From an uncultured Desulfovibrionaceae bacterium (lineage in GTDB: Bacteria; Desulfobacterota; Desulfovibrionia; Desulfovibrionales; Desulfovibrionaceae): a stretch of DNA of 64,000 nucleotides. Shown in pieces: positions 10,135-17,512 of this stretch. The DNA is taken from assembly GCA_944324045.1 (NCBI GenBank), contig CALUUT010000049.1, positions 1 to 64,000 of the forward strand. The letters run 5' to 3'. The stretch's first letter is position 1, and each line of letters opens with the position of its first letter. The notes under the pieces were generated by a model, which had not been told where the DNA came from, did not search any database, and saw only the letters and a list, made by a program, of their open reading frames with translations. The position numbers were made by a program, and so were the translations under genes.

Positions 10135-10362
10135 CTAATTAAACTTCTTGCGCCTGACGCGCGCCGCTTCAAGCCGCTCGCCGCACGTCCCTTCCCGGCA
10201 CACATACCATCCCCGTCCGGGCATAACCTGTTCCGGGTCGGGAACAAATGTCCTGTCCGTCACATCTGCAGGCGCGCACACGTAACGAAGCAACTCCCGC
10301 TTTGGAAAACACTTTCTGCACACAACGCATGTGCGCATGGGAACGCCCTTACTCCGCGTCAC
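10135..10362 (-). CDS. ylxR: YlxR family RNA-binding protein (DUF448)
   Basis: 75 residues if the GTG at 10362 is used; an ATG at 10338 would give 67. The family core RTCVVCRKCFPKRELLRYV and PGRGWYVCREGTCGERL is clear. YlxR is a small basic protein always found between nusA and infB; RNA binding is inferred from the fold. I favour the GTG because an AGGAAGAGG purine run lies just upstream and homologues usually have about ten residues before CVVC. It overlaps the end of nusA by 14 bases. Confidence 0.8.
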   Translation of the reverse strand: MTRSKGVPMRTCVVCRKCFPKRELLRYVCAPADVTDRTFVPDPEQVMPGRGWYVCREGTCGERLEAARVRRKKFN

Positions 10363-11665
10363 GTTCCTCTTCCTGCGTTTGCGCGGCCTGCGTCGGCGCA
10401 TCCTCACCGCTTTTTTCTTCCTCTTCCCGTTCCTTGCCGGGAGTCAGGAAGTTGACGGCGGCGCGCACATCATCAAGTTTGGAAGGCGAAAAGCCCTCTA
10501 TGGCAAGCAGTTCCTCATCCGTGGCCTCGCGGATGCGCGCCAAAGTATTCAAGCCCGCCGCCAAAAACTGCTCTTTGGGAATGCCGGCCACGCAGGAAAG
10601 CTGTTCCAGCCCGTGCCCGACGGCATGCAATTCATTATGACGGCTTTCCGTAAAGATATCAATCTTCCAACCCAGAAGTTTCGCCGCAAGCTTCACATTC
10701 TGCCCCTTGCGGCCGATGGCGTTGGTAAGCTGATCATCAGGCACGATGACCTCTAGAAGGTTTTCTTCTTCATCCACAATAATGCGCGATATGACCGCCG
10801 GCGCCAGCGCGTTGCGGGCATATGTCGCGATATCCTGACTCCAGACCACAATATCTATGCGCTCTCCGCGCAACTCCTGCACCACGTTTTGAATGCGCGA
10901 GCCGCGAATGCCCACGCATGCGCCCACGGGATCGACGTCGCGGTCGCGGGACATGACCGCGACTTTGGCGCGGCTGCCCGGATCGCGGGCAATTCCCATG
11001 ATCTGCACGGTCCCGTCATCCACTTCGGGAACTTCGCGCTTGAAAAGACAGGCCATATAGTCGCGATGCGAACGGGACACGACCACCTGCGGCCCCCGGC
11101 CTTCGCGGCGCACGTCAAAAATTATGGCCTGCACGCGGTCTCCGCGTTTGTAGTGCTCGCGCGGAATCTGCTCTTCTTTCGGCAAAAGCGCCTCCGTGCG
11201 CCCCAGATTGATGATCCAGCCGGCTTTGTCGCGACGCTGGATAATGCCGGAAATGAGCTCGCCCTTGCGTTCCTTGTATTCATCATAGATTATTTCAAGT
11301 TCCGCATCGCGCATACGCTGGATAATGACCTGCTTGGCGGATTGCGCCGCAATGCGCCCCAGATTTTCTATCTTCAGCCGAAACCCCACTTCATCGTCAA
11401 GCTGCACGTCCGGATCATGCTCCCGCGCTTCCTCAAGCGTAATCTCCGTGTTGGGGTTGGCCACATCATCGGTAACGATTTTGAAGTGATACACTTCAAT
11501 TTCGCCGGTGTCGTCATTGTATGTGACTTCAATATCCATATCATCGCCGAATTTGCGCTGCACAGAGGTCCGCACCGCATCTTCAAGCGTGCTGATCAAC
11601 ATGCCGCGATCCAGTCCTTTATCGCGGCTGATCTGGTCAATAGCCTTCTTCAATTCCAAACTCAT
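10349..11665 (-). CDS. nusA: Transcription termination/antitermination factor NusA
   Basis: 438 residues. NusA binds RNA polymerase and modulates pausing, termination and antitermination. An N-terminal RNAP-binding domain (residues 1-125) is followed by an S1 domain (near RKGELISGIIQRRDKAGWII), two KH domains with GIRGSRIQNVVQELRGERID and AIGRKGQNVKLAAKLLGWKI, and a single short helix-hairpin-helix segment. The C-terminus has none of the acidic repeats found in E. coli NusA. The start MSLELKKAIDQ has an AGGAG upstream. It lies in the conserved rimP-nusA-ylxR-infB operon. Confidence 0.97.
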   Translation of the reverse strand: MSLELKKAIDQISRDKGLDRGMLISTLEDAVRTSVQRKFGDDMDIEVTYNDDTGEIEVYHFKIVTDDVANPNTEITLEEAREHDPDVQLDDEVGFRLKIENLGRIAAQSAKQVIIQRMRDAELEIIYDEYKERKGELISGIIQRRDKAGWIINLGRTEALLPKEEQIPREHYKRGDRVQAIIFDVRREGRGPQVVVSRSHRDYMACLFKREVPEVDDGTVQIMGIARDPGSRAKVAVMSRDRDVDPVGACVGIRGSRIQNVVQELRGERIDIVVWSQDIATYARNALAPAVISRIIVDEEENLLEVIVPDDQLTNAIGRKGQNVKLAAKLLGWKIDIFTESRHNELHAVGHGLEQLSCVAGIPKEQFLAAGLNTLARIREATDEELLAIEGFSPSKLDDVRAAVNFLTPGKEREEEEKSGEDAPTQAAQTQEEERDAE

Positions 11666-11792
11666 GGAGTTCCTCCATCTCGGGGGAATACAACATCCGG
11701 CGCGATTTTACATCATTGGTTATACAATCACACGGCGTTTCGCCGCCGTTTTTGAGCCAAAAAACGACAAGACGCCGTAAAAACTCTCCAAA

Positions 11793-11820
11793 GCCTTTTT
11801 GCGCCCAGGCGCAAAAAGGC
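11793..11820 (-). terminator. Strong hairpin between rimP and nusA
   Basis: Perfect 13-bp inverted repeat (GCCTTTTTGCGCC / GGCGCAAAAAGGC) in the 180-base gap between the rimP stop and the nusA start. In the transcribed direction it is followed by TTTGGAGAGTTTTTA. It could be a weak terminator or attenuator controlling nusA-infB, or an RNA processing site. Confidence 0.45.
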
Positions 11821-11845
11821 GCGTCATTGCGTTGAAAGCGCGACA

Positions 11846-12478
11846 CTATCGCTTGCCGGGCTTGCGCGGTTCGGGAAAAATATGCACAAGCCGCATACGC
11901 TTGACGTCATTCCAGCTAAAAACAAGTTTTTTGGCGTTCTCCGGCACAGGCAAAGCCATGCAGTCAGGCACGACGGCGATGGGGCCGTCCTCGTCGCGAC
12001 GCGGAGCGTCGACCAGCACGCCTCTGAAATTTTTGCGGCCGGGAAAATCCGGACCTGGCGCGGACAAAACAAGCTCCACAGGAGCGCCGACATACGGATG
12101 CAGTTGCGCGGCGCAAAAAAACGGGCGTTCAAGTCCCGGCGAAGACACTTCAAGGATATAAGCTCCGCTCATGACGTCTTCCACCTCAAGGCTCGCCCCA
12201 AGCAAGCGGGAGAACTCCCCGCATTGATCAATGGTCACGCCCGGCGGGAGCGCCGCATCCTCGGGCGCGCGCGCAGGGCCGTCCTCGCCGGCAGCGCCTT
12301 CGCCAGCTTCACGCGCCGCGCCGCATTCAGCTTCGGCATATGGCGAAGCGTCAACATATACGCGCAAAACGCCGCGCGCGCCGCCTGAACATTCAATGCC
12401 CCATACCATAAGGCCCAGCGATTCCGCCAAAGGCTCAGCCAGAGCGCGAACTCGTTCAATCAAGGAAATATGTGCCAT
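11846..12478 (-). CDS. rimP: Ribosome maturation factor RimP
   Basis: 210 residues. RimP is needed for 30S subunit maturation. The N-terminal domain (LIERVRALAEPLAESLGLMVWGIE), the CGEFSRLLGASLEVED segment and SGAYILEVSSPGLERPF are characteristic, followed by an Sm-like C-terminal domain (GVLVDAPRRDEDG, WNDVKRMRLV). Relative to the family there is a roughly 30-residue Ala/Glu/Gly-rich insertion at about residues 48-78. It opens the rimP-nusA-ylxR-infB run and is preceded by a terminator-like structure at 12515-12545. Confidence 0.92.
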   Translation of the reverse strand: MAHISLIERVRALAEPLAESLGLMVWGIECSGGARGVLRVYVDASPYAEAECGAAREAGEGAAGEDGPARAPEDAALPPGVTIDQCGEFSRLLGASLEVEDVMSGAYILEVSSPGLERPFFCAAQLHPYVGAPVELVLSAPGPDFPGRKNFRGVLVDAPRRDEDGPIAVVPDCMALPVPENAKKLVFSWNDVKRMRLVHIFPEPRKPGKR

Positions 12479-12514
12479 GCCGTTTCTTTGTAAAAAGAGA
12501 TATGTACGGTCCGA

Positions 12515-12690
12515 CGACGGAACAAAAAAAAGGGGGCCTTCGTAAGGCCACCCCGATTTGCCGTTGTCCGGTTACAGGATGCCTGAACAGAACCCCCTTC
12601 TTTTTCCGCATGCAGCGAAAACCTTCGAGAGCGCCGCCTGTTCAGATGCCCTTTCCTAAGCTGCAAACGAAACAATGTCAATGTTTTTCC
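12515..12690 (-). ncRNA. Candidate small RNA or attenuated leader upstream of rimP
   Basis: The 290-base gap upstream of rimP contains a clear intrinsic terminator on the minus strand at about 12525-12555: a GGCCTT/AAGGCC stem extended by G:C pairs and followed by nine T. Upstream in the same direction are a TATAAT at 12695-12700 and a TTGACA at 12676-12681, though neither has a well-spaced partner. Between them are long-range complementary segments CTGAACAG (near 12640) and CTGTTCAG (near 12577). This suggests a transcript of about 100-170 nt that ends before rimP or is attenuated there. It shows none of the SRP, tmRNA, RNase P or tRNA signatures I know. Confidence 0.4.
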
Positions 12691-12769
12691 CGCGATTATA
12701 TGCCTGCTCTTCAAAAAAACGCCCGCAAAGAAAGAAACGCCGCACGGCGAATGCGCGCAATATCCGGAC

Positions 12770-13279
12770 TCAACGCCCGTTTTCCATGGCGCGGCGTTTT
12801 CCGCGCCCCTTTATCCAGGACAGCAACGCGCCGGCGTTCAAAAGCAGGCTCGCCCCCAAAATCGCCTTCAGGGCCATGGGCGCCGTCTGCCGGGAAACAT
12901 CAACTGCGCCCTGCGCCATGCCGGTCCCGGACAAAACCACATTGACCGACGTTTCAGCTCTGTGCCCCATGTTGTCCGCAACGACCGCCCGCCAGAGCCC
13001 CGGCTTGTCCGGAACAAAGGCGAACCGTCCCCGCCTGTCCGTGCGGCCGTTTTGAAACTCCACCCTGGCGTCGTCCGGGCCATACACTTCAATTGCGGCA
13101 TAGGCCGGCGTCTCGCCGCTTGAATAGGCAAATTCAAGCACGACGGCGGAAGCGCCGTCAACCTGCGAGCCCGCAAGCGCGTGGGCATGCGCCGGACGCG
13201 ACGCGGCGAGCGGACTGAACGCGCATGCGGCGGCAAAAATGAAAACGCTTCGAATCGCGATACTTCCCATGGTTCCCAT
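12770..13279 (-). CDS. NikL-like exported accessory protein of nickel uptake
   Basis: 169 residues from the ATG at 13279, which has GGGAG 5 bases upstream. An N-terminal signal sequence ends near RPAHAHA. A beta-sandwich-like domain follows (AAIEVYGPDDARVEFQNGRT, DRRGRFAFVPDKPGLWRAVV), then a C-terminal membrane helix (LKAILGASLLLNAGALLSWI) and a basic tail. This matches the NikL type of accessory component seen with NikM/N-Q-O nickel transporters. The DUF4198 gene upstream and the NikR-type operator support a nickel link. No transporter subunits are in the window. An in-frame ATG three codons further in is an alternative start. Confidence 0.55.
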   Translation of the reverse strand: MGTMGSIAIRSVFIFAAACAFSPLAASRPAHAHALAGSQVDGASAVVLEFAYSSGETPAYAAIEVYGPDDARVEFQNGRTDRRGRFAFVPDKPGLWRAVVADNMGHRAETSVNVVLSGTGMAQGAVDVSRQTAPMALKAILGASLLLNAGALLSWIKGRGKRRAMENGR

Positions 13280-13352
13280 ACATTCTCCCACGGCAAAGGG
13301 CGGCCAGTCCAGGGTCTTGCATGAACGCCGCAACCGGACGCCCGATTGCTCT

Positions 13353-14126
13353 CTACTGAATGGCGAAAACATACGTGGCGCGCATGTCCGCCTTATCCGC
13401 TCCGCCGTCCGCGACCGGTCCGGTCATAGCCGCGCGCAGCATCCACAGACCGGGTTTTGTCATCACAATCGCGGCTTCGCCGTTCGCGTCGGTCTTCGTC
13501 TCGGATGCATACACGTCCGCATCCTTGGAATAGCCGTCATATACGGCGCTCACCGTGGCGGCCAACGGCTTGCCCCTATACAGCACCCGGCAGCGAATGG
13601 CATCGCCGGGCCTGATATTCGCGGGATTGTCCAGAAGAATAATTTCAAGCGGCTGCCCCAGCGCTTCTTTGTACAATGTGTCCGCGGCGGCGGCGTTGAT
13701 CAGGGCCTTTGCAAATTTTTCATATCTGCCCACCGAAAGCACCTTTTTGCCCTGCGCTTCAAGCGCGGCGCGGTCTCCGGCCAAAACGCCCTCGGTGGTG
13801 TCGCTCCACAGTTGCGGCAGCCGCGTCGCGGACAAAAGCGCGGGACCATCTTTTGCAAGCGTCGCTGTTCCGAAAAGATATGTCCCTTCCGGCGAAAGCG
13901 CCACGTCGGTCACGGTTTCGCCCTGCCGCATCTGAAGCTTCACGTCGCGCACAGATTCCGCTTCCTCGCTGACCATAAACACATGCGCGGCCTGAACCTG
14001 GACGCCCACGGATTCGCCCTTGGCCGCGGCCGCGGCGTCAGGCTTGACTATGAACTCATGCGCGAACGCCAAATTGAACGCCCCCAGCACGCAAAAAACC
14101 GCCAATGCCATTGTCCTGATTCTCAT
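13353..14126 (-). CDS. DUF4198 periplasmic protein (NikK-like)
   Basis: 257 residues with a signal peptide (MRIRTMALAVFCVLGAFNLAFA) and a mature start HEFIVKPD, typical of DUF4198. Later segments such as IRPGDAIRCRVLYRGKPLAATVSA and TDANGEAAIVMTKPGLWMLRA fit the family's beta-sandwich domains. DUF4198 proteins of the NikK type accompany nickel/cobalt ECF-like transporters, apparently helping periplasmic metal delivery. The ribosome site AGGAG lies before the ATG. The promoter carries a NikR-like operator at 14164-14190. It is probably co-transcribed with the NikL-like gene 73 bases downstream. Confidence 0.65.
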   Translation of the reverse strand: MRIRTMALAVFCVLGAFNLAFAHEFIVKPDAAAAAKGESVGVQVQAAHVFMVSEEAESVRDVKLQMRQGETVTDVALSPEGTYLFGTATLAKDGPALLSATRLPQLWSDTTEGVLAGDRAALEAQGKKVLSVGRYEKFAKALINAAAADTLYKEALGQPLEIILLDNPANIRPGDAIRCRVLYRGKPLAATVSAVYDGYSKDADVYASETKTDANGEAAIVMTKPGLWMLRAAMTGPVADGGADKADMRATYVFAIQ

Positions 14127-14163
14127 ACGCCACTCCTTTTTTCGGGACGCTCAACGCCCATAG

Positions 14164-14209
14164 GTGTTACTTTTTTATAAAAAGTAACACCAAGCGCCCA
14201 GCCGGTCAA
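14164..14209 (-). promoter_or_regulatory. nikK promoter with NikR-type operator
   Basis: The palindrome GTGTTAC-N13-GTAACAC at 14164-14190 extends to 13-bp arms. As I recall, GTGTTAC-N13/14-GTAACAC is the predicted NikR box of Desulfovibrio species. A sigma70-type promoter on the minus strand, TTGACC (14204-14209), 17-base spacer, TACTTT (14181-14186), is overlapped by the operator, which suits repression by nickel-loaded NikR. No nikR gene is in the window. Confidence 0.65.
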
Positions 14210-14244
14210 CCGCTTTTGCTTTTTGCGGCAATGCAGAGCCGCCC

Positions 14245-14273
14245 ATAAAAAAAGGGAGGCCCGTGGCCTCCCC
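14245..14273 (-). terminator. rho-independent terminator of perR-rbr
   Basis: GGGAGGCC / GGCCTCCC stem with a 3-base loop, followed on the minus strand by seven T, about 20 bases past the rubrerythrin stop. Confidence 0.85.
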
Positions 14274-14291
14274 AATTGGCGCGCCGCGCGC

Positions 14292-14870
14292 TTACCAGTT
14301 TATGCCAAGCAACTCAAAATGCGCTCTGGGATGGGCGCAGGCCGGGCACAGCTCAGGCGCGCTTTTGCTGTTTTCAAGGATAAAGCCGCAGTTGCGGCAA
14401 CGCCATGTGACCGGAACTTCGCGGGTGAACACGCGACCCTCTTTCACATTTTTGGCGAAATCGCGGAAACGCTTTTCATGAAAGGCTTCAGCCACGGAAA
14501 TTTCTTTCCATATCTGGGCCAGTTCGTTGAAACCTTCGGCCAGGGCGATCTTGGCAAAACCGGGATACAAAACCGTGTGCTCATGATTTTCGCCGTCAGC
14601 GGCCATATTCAGATTATACAGGGTGTCTTTGGTGCATCCGGCCGGGAAGGTTCCCGTTATCTCAAGATCGCCGCCTTCAAGGAACTTGAACATGCGTTTG
14701 CCGTGTTCTTTTTCCTGCTCCGCGGTTTCAGCGAAAATGGCGGAAATCTGCTCAAAGCCCTCTTTTTTGGCCGCGCTCGCGGCAAAGGCGTACCGGTTGC
14801 GCGCCTGAGATTCGCCTGCAAAAGTCAACAACAAATTTTTTTCGGTCTGCGTTCCTTTCAAAGATTTCAT
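14292..14870 (-). CDS. rbr: Rubrerythrin
   Basis: 192 residues. Rubrerythrin is a non-haem di-iron peroxidase that reduces hydrogen peroxide in anaerobes. The N-terminal four-helix ferritin-like domain carries GESQARNRYAFAA, ETAEQEKEHGKRMF and SVAEAFHEKRF, which supply the Glu/His iron ligands. The C-terminal rubredoxin-like domain has CRNCG and CPACAHP, a Cys4 iron site. It lies 40 bases downstream of perR, so the two are probably one PerR-controlled unit ending at the terminator at 14245-14273. Confidence 0.95.
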   Translation of the reverse strand: MKSLKGTQTEKNLLLTFAGESQARNRYAFAASAAKKEGFEQISAIFAETAEQEKEHGKRMFKFLEGGDLEITGTFPAGCTKDTLYNLNMAADGENHEHTVLYPGFAKIALAEGFNELAQIWKEISVAEAFHEKRFRDFAKNVKEGRVFTREVPVTWRCRNCGFILENSKSAPELCPACAHPRAHFELLGINW

Positions 14871-14910
14871 AGGGGCCTCTTTTTTTTGGGGTGTTGCTTA
14901 AAAACCGCAT

Positions 14911-15297
14911 TCAGTTTTTGCACTTATCGCAAACGCCCTCGAACTCAATCCGGACGCCTGTAACGGTAAATCCTGGAGCGACCTCCAGCTTTTCCGGAAG
15001 ATCCATCTCCATGTCGGTGAACACATCGCCCACCCTTCCGCATTGCGTACAACGTACATGATGGTGCGGTTTCGTGCAACCATCAAAACGTTTTTGCCGG
15101 CCAGCGCTTTCCAGCAATAAAATTTCACCGGCTTCTGCAAGCATGTCCAGGTTGCGGTATACCGTGCCAAGACTGATATAAGGAAGACGGGCGCGCACCA
15201 TCTGGTACACCTCATCAGCCGTGGGGTGGGTGGTCACGCTTTGAAGTTCCTCAAGAATGATTTTCCGCTGTTTCGTCATACGCGTCATGGCTGCCAT
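14911..15297 (-). CDS. perR: Fur-family peroxide regulator PerR
   Basis: 128 residues. It has a winged helix (TKQRKIILEELQ, HPTADEVYQMVRARLPYISLGTVYRNL) followed by a metal-binding dimerisation domain with HHHVRC, CTQCG and CDKCK, the last two forming the structural zinc site. The neighbouring rubrerythrin argues for PerR rather than Fur. GAGAGG lies 5 bases before the ATG at 15297; ATGs at codons 4 and 7 are weaker alternatives. A Fur/PerR-like box 32 bases upstream suggests autoregulation. Peroxide would oxidise the iron form and release the operon. Confidence 0.85.
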   Translation of the reverse strand: MAAMTRMTKQRKIILEELQSVTTHPTADEVYQMVRARLPYISLGTVYRNLDMLAEAGEILLLESAGRQKRFDGCTKPHHHVRCTQCGRVGDVFTDMEMDLPEKLEVAPGFTVTGVRIEFEGVCDKCKN

Positions 15298-15328
15298 GTG
15301 AACCTCTCTGTAATGCTGATTAAAAAAT

Positions 15329-15346
15329 ATTGATAATTATTACCAA
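15329..15346 (-). promoter_or_regulatory. PerR/Fur-like operator upstream of perR
   Basis: ATTGATAATTATTACCAA is a near-palindrome resembling the PerR box TTATAATNATTATAA. It sits 32 bases before the perR start, a position suited to autoregulation. Confidence 0.55.
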
Positions 15347-15350
15347 AGTA

Positions 15351-15568
15351 GCGAAAAAGATCAAGTCTTATTCCATGACGATGCGCCAGACGCACATTTC
15401 TTTAACCATGCCCCGCAAAAAAATCAGCGCCACGCCCGCCCCAAAGACGGCAAGCGCGATGCGCGACGCCTCTTATAATGCTGTATACTGGGCACATATG
15501 ACGGATTGAAACCTGGACGCAAAAAACGATTTAACGTTCTGAAAGGCAGGATAACAAAGCGGAAATCC
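15351..15568. other. Gap between perR promoter and polysaccharide locus
   Basis: No gene or clear terminator is visible. A TATAAT at about 15475 lacks a recognisable -35 partner. Confidence 0.4.
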
Positions 15569-16261
15569 TTATGAATGCCTGGCCAGCATCATTTCGGCAA
15601 TGGCGAAATCAAGTTCGTCGTCAATATCAAGCGAACGTTTTCGCGGCATGACATACCCCACAGTCTGTGGAGAAAAAAACGTCTTTTCCCGCAAAAACCA
15701 GGGCACGGAAGCGACATAGACCGCGCCGTTCACCGCGTATGCCGCGGGCAGTTCCTGACGACGCAACGGCATATCGCCGCGCGGAATAAGCGGGGAAAGA
15801 CGCCCGGCCGCATCGCGGGCGAACATCCAGTAAGGACTTTTATCCGGCTCGACGACGCCCACGCACGCGGGCGCGCCTGTCTCAAGGCACAAACGCACGG
15901 CGGCGTCAATGTCGCCCGGCTCGCGCAACGGCGAGGTAGGTTGCAAAAGGACCACAAAATCGTAGGTTTCAGGCAGCGTTTCAAGGGCATGCGCCACAGG
16001 CGCGACGCCCGGCGTCGCGTCCTGGGCAAGTTCCGCCGGACGTACAAAAGGAACGTCCGCCCCCCATTGTCTGGCGGTCTCCAAAATCTCCCTGTCTTCG
16101 GATGAAACGATTACCCGCGTAAGCGCGTCGCTTGCAAGAGCGCTTTCGATGGTCCAGGCGATAAGCGGCTTTCCGGCAAGCATGCGGATGTTTTTGCGGG
16201 GAAGCCCCTTAGAGCCGCCTCGCGCCGGAATAATCCCCAGAATGCGCGCCGCCGTCTTCAT
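15569..16261 (-). CDS. legF: CMP-legionaminate/neuraminate-type cytidylyltransferase
   Basis: 230 residues. NeuA-family enzymes join CTP and a nonulosonic acid to give the CMP-sugar. The nucleotide-binding start IIPARGGSKGLPRKNIRMLAGKPLI, the LLQPTSPLREPGDIDAAV motif and DIDDELDFAIAE are diagnostic. It follows the PtmE-like gene with an ATGA overlap, with a NeuB-type synthase just beyond. That set matches the C. jejuni ptm/leg pathway, so CMP-legionaminate synthesis is the best guess; CMP-Neu5Ac or CMP-pseudaminate are alternatives by sequence alone. It is the last gene of the minus arm. Confidence 0.75.
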   Translation of the reverse strand: MKTAARILGIIPARGGSKGLPRKNIRMLAGKPLIAWTIESALASDALTRVIVSSEDREILETARQWGADVPFVRPAELAQDATPGVAPVAHALETLPETYDFVVLLQPTSPLREPGDIDAAVRLCLETGAPACVGVVEPDKSPYWMFARDAAGRLSPLIPRGDMPLRRQELPAAYAVNGAVYVASVPWFLREKTFFSPQTVGYVMPRKRSLDIDDELDFAIAEMMLARHS

Positions 16262-17307
16262 GCGAACACCTCCGGATACGCTTCTTCAGCCTTGCGCAAA
16301 TCTTCAGGGCTGCCGATATCAGACCAGTAATCCAGGATGGGATACACGGCCGCGTTTTTATGGTTGCGGGTCAATTCCGTAAACAGTCCGGGCATGTCCA
16401 GATAGACGTTGGGCCGCACGAATTCAAGCGCTTCCGGCGAAAGAACATAAATTCCGGCATTCACGAAATGATGCTGGGTCGGTTTTTCCTGAATATCCAC
16501 AAGCCGTCCCCCTTCCGTATGGATGACGCCGTATGGAACCTGATACTGATACTCGCGCACGCCCATGGTTGCGCATGCGCCGTTTAAATTATGGAAATCC
16601 AGCATGGCGCCGAAGTTCAGCCGGGTAAGGATATCCCCGTTCGTCACCACAAAAGGCTGGTCCGGGACATGCGGCATAAGGCCCAACGCGCCGGCCGTGC
16701 CAAGCCGCTCGTGTTCGCGCAGATATTCAAAACGCGCGCCGAACCGGACGCCGTCGCCCAGGTGCTTTATGATCATGTCGGCCAGATAATTGACTGAAAT
16801 ATAAAAATTCCGAAACCCGCAGCGCATAAGTTGCGCAATGATGGTTTCAATGACCGGCCGCCCGCCCACGGGCAAAAGCGGTTTCGGGCAGGAATCGGTG
16901 AGGGGCCGCAATCGGGTTCCCAGACCGCCGGCCATGACGACGGCCCAATTGGAACGCGCCGGCGCGCCCATGATTTCCGAAAAGCGGCGCACTCCAAGCA
17001 CCCGCCCCTGACTGTCAAGCAGGGGAAGCTGCTGCACGTCATGCTCGCGCATGATCTTCAAAAGGTCGGCCACGCTGTCTTCCGCGCGGGCCGAAACGAA
17101 TTCCCGCCGCATCACGCCGCTCACCGGGCTGTCCAGAGACAGACCGCGCAAAAGACCGCGGCGGATATCGCCGTCCGTAACCACGCCTAAAAGACGCTCT
17201 TCCGGATCCACGACCAGGGCGATGCGCAGGGCCGCCGCATCCAAAGCGCCCAGCGCGGTAAAAATACTGTCCTCAGGAGATACCAGCGCTTTTTTCCAGT
17301 CTTTCAT
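16258..17307 (-). CDS. ptmE: CBS-domain sugar-1-phosphate nucleotidyltransferase (PtmE-like)
   Basis: 349 residues. Two CBS domains (residues about 1-118) precede a nucleotidyltransferase domain that opens MAGGLGTRLRPLTDSCPKPL near residue 125. This architecture is that of PtmE, which makes GDP-glucosamine in the GDP-dependent legionaminic acid route of Campylobacter. LegI, LegF, LegB, LegC and LegG homologues in the same locus support that role. It is separated from legI by about 205 bases and overlaps legF in an ATGA. A general GDP- or UDP-sugar pyrophosphorylase role cannot be excluded. Confidence 0.75.
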   Translation of the reverse strand: MKDWKKALVSPEDSIFTALGALDAAALRIALVVDPEERLLGVVTDGDIRRGLLRGLSLDSPVSGVMRREFVSARAEDSVADLLKIMREHDVQQLPLLDSQGRVLGVRRFSEIMGAPARSNWAVVMAGGLGTRLRPLTDSCPKPLLPVGGRPVIETIIAQLMRCGFRNFYISVNYLADMIIKHLGDGVRFGARFEYLREHERLGTAGALGLMPHVPDQPFVVTNGDILTRLNFGAMLDFHNLNGACATMGVREYQYQVPYGVIHTEGGRLVDIQEKPTQHHFVNAGIYVLSPEALEFVRPNVYLDMPGLFTELTRNHKNAAVYPILDYWSDIGSPEDLRKAEEAYPEVFA

Positions 17308-17512
17308 GCCTGTTCCTCAAAAAAACAGAAACGCCGCGTTGTTTTCAAAAAAGGAATGCCGTTCAGCGCCGTCCTTCCCCGGCCCCTCCATCCGCGTCCC
17401 GCATCGAAACGCTCCTGACGCGCCGGAAAACATGCCCGTTTGAAGCCATGAAGCGACAGGGCCGGGGAAAAAGGGAATCATTTTCCCTTTCCCCGAAAAA
17501 AACATCCCCGGT

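Noticed and set aside
12460-12714. 84-codon minus frame upstream of rimP
   Set aside because: It runs through the terminator and has no ribosome site or family motif; the region reads better as a non-coding RNA.
17463-17494. GGGGAAA...TTTCCCC hairpin between legI and ptmE as a terminator
   Set aside because: The T-run is on the wrong side for the minus-strand transcript, so it is at most an mRNA hairpin.
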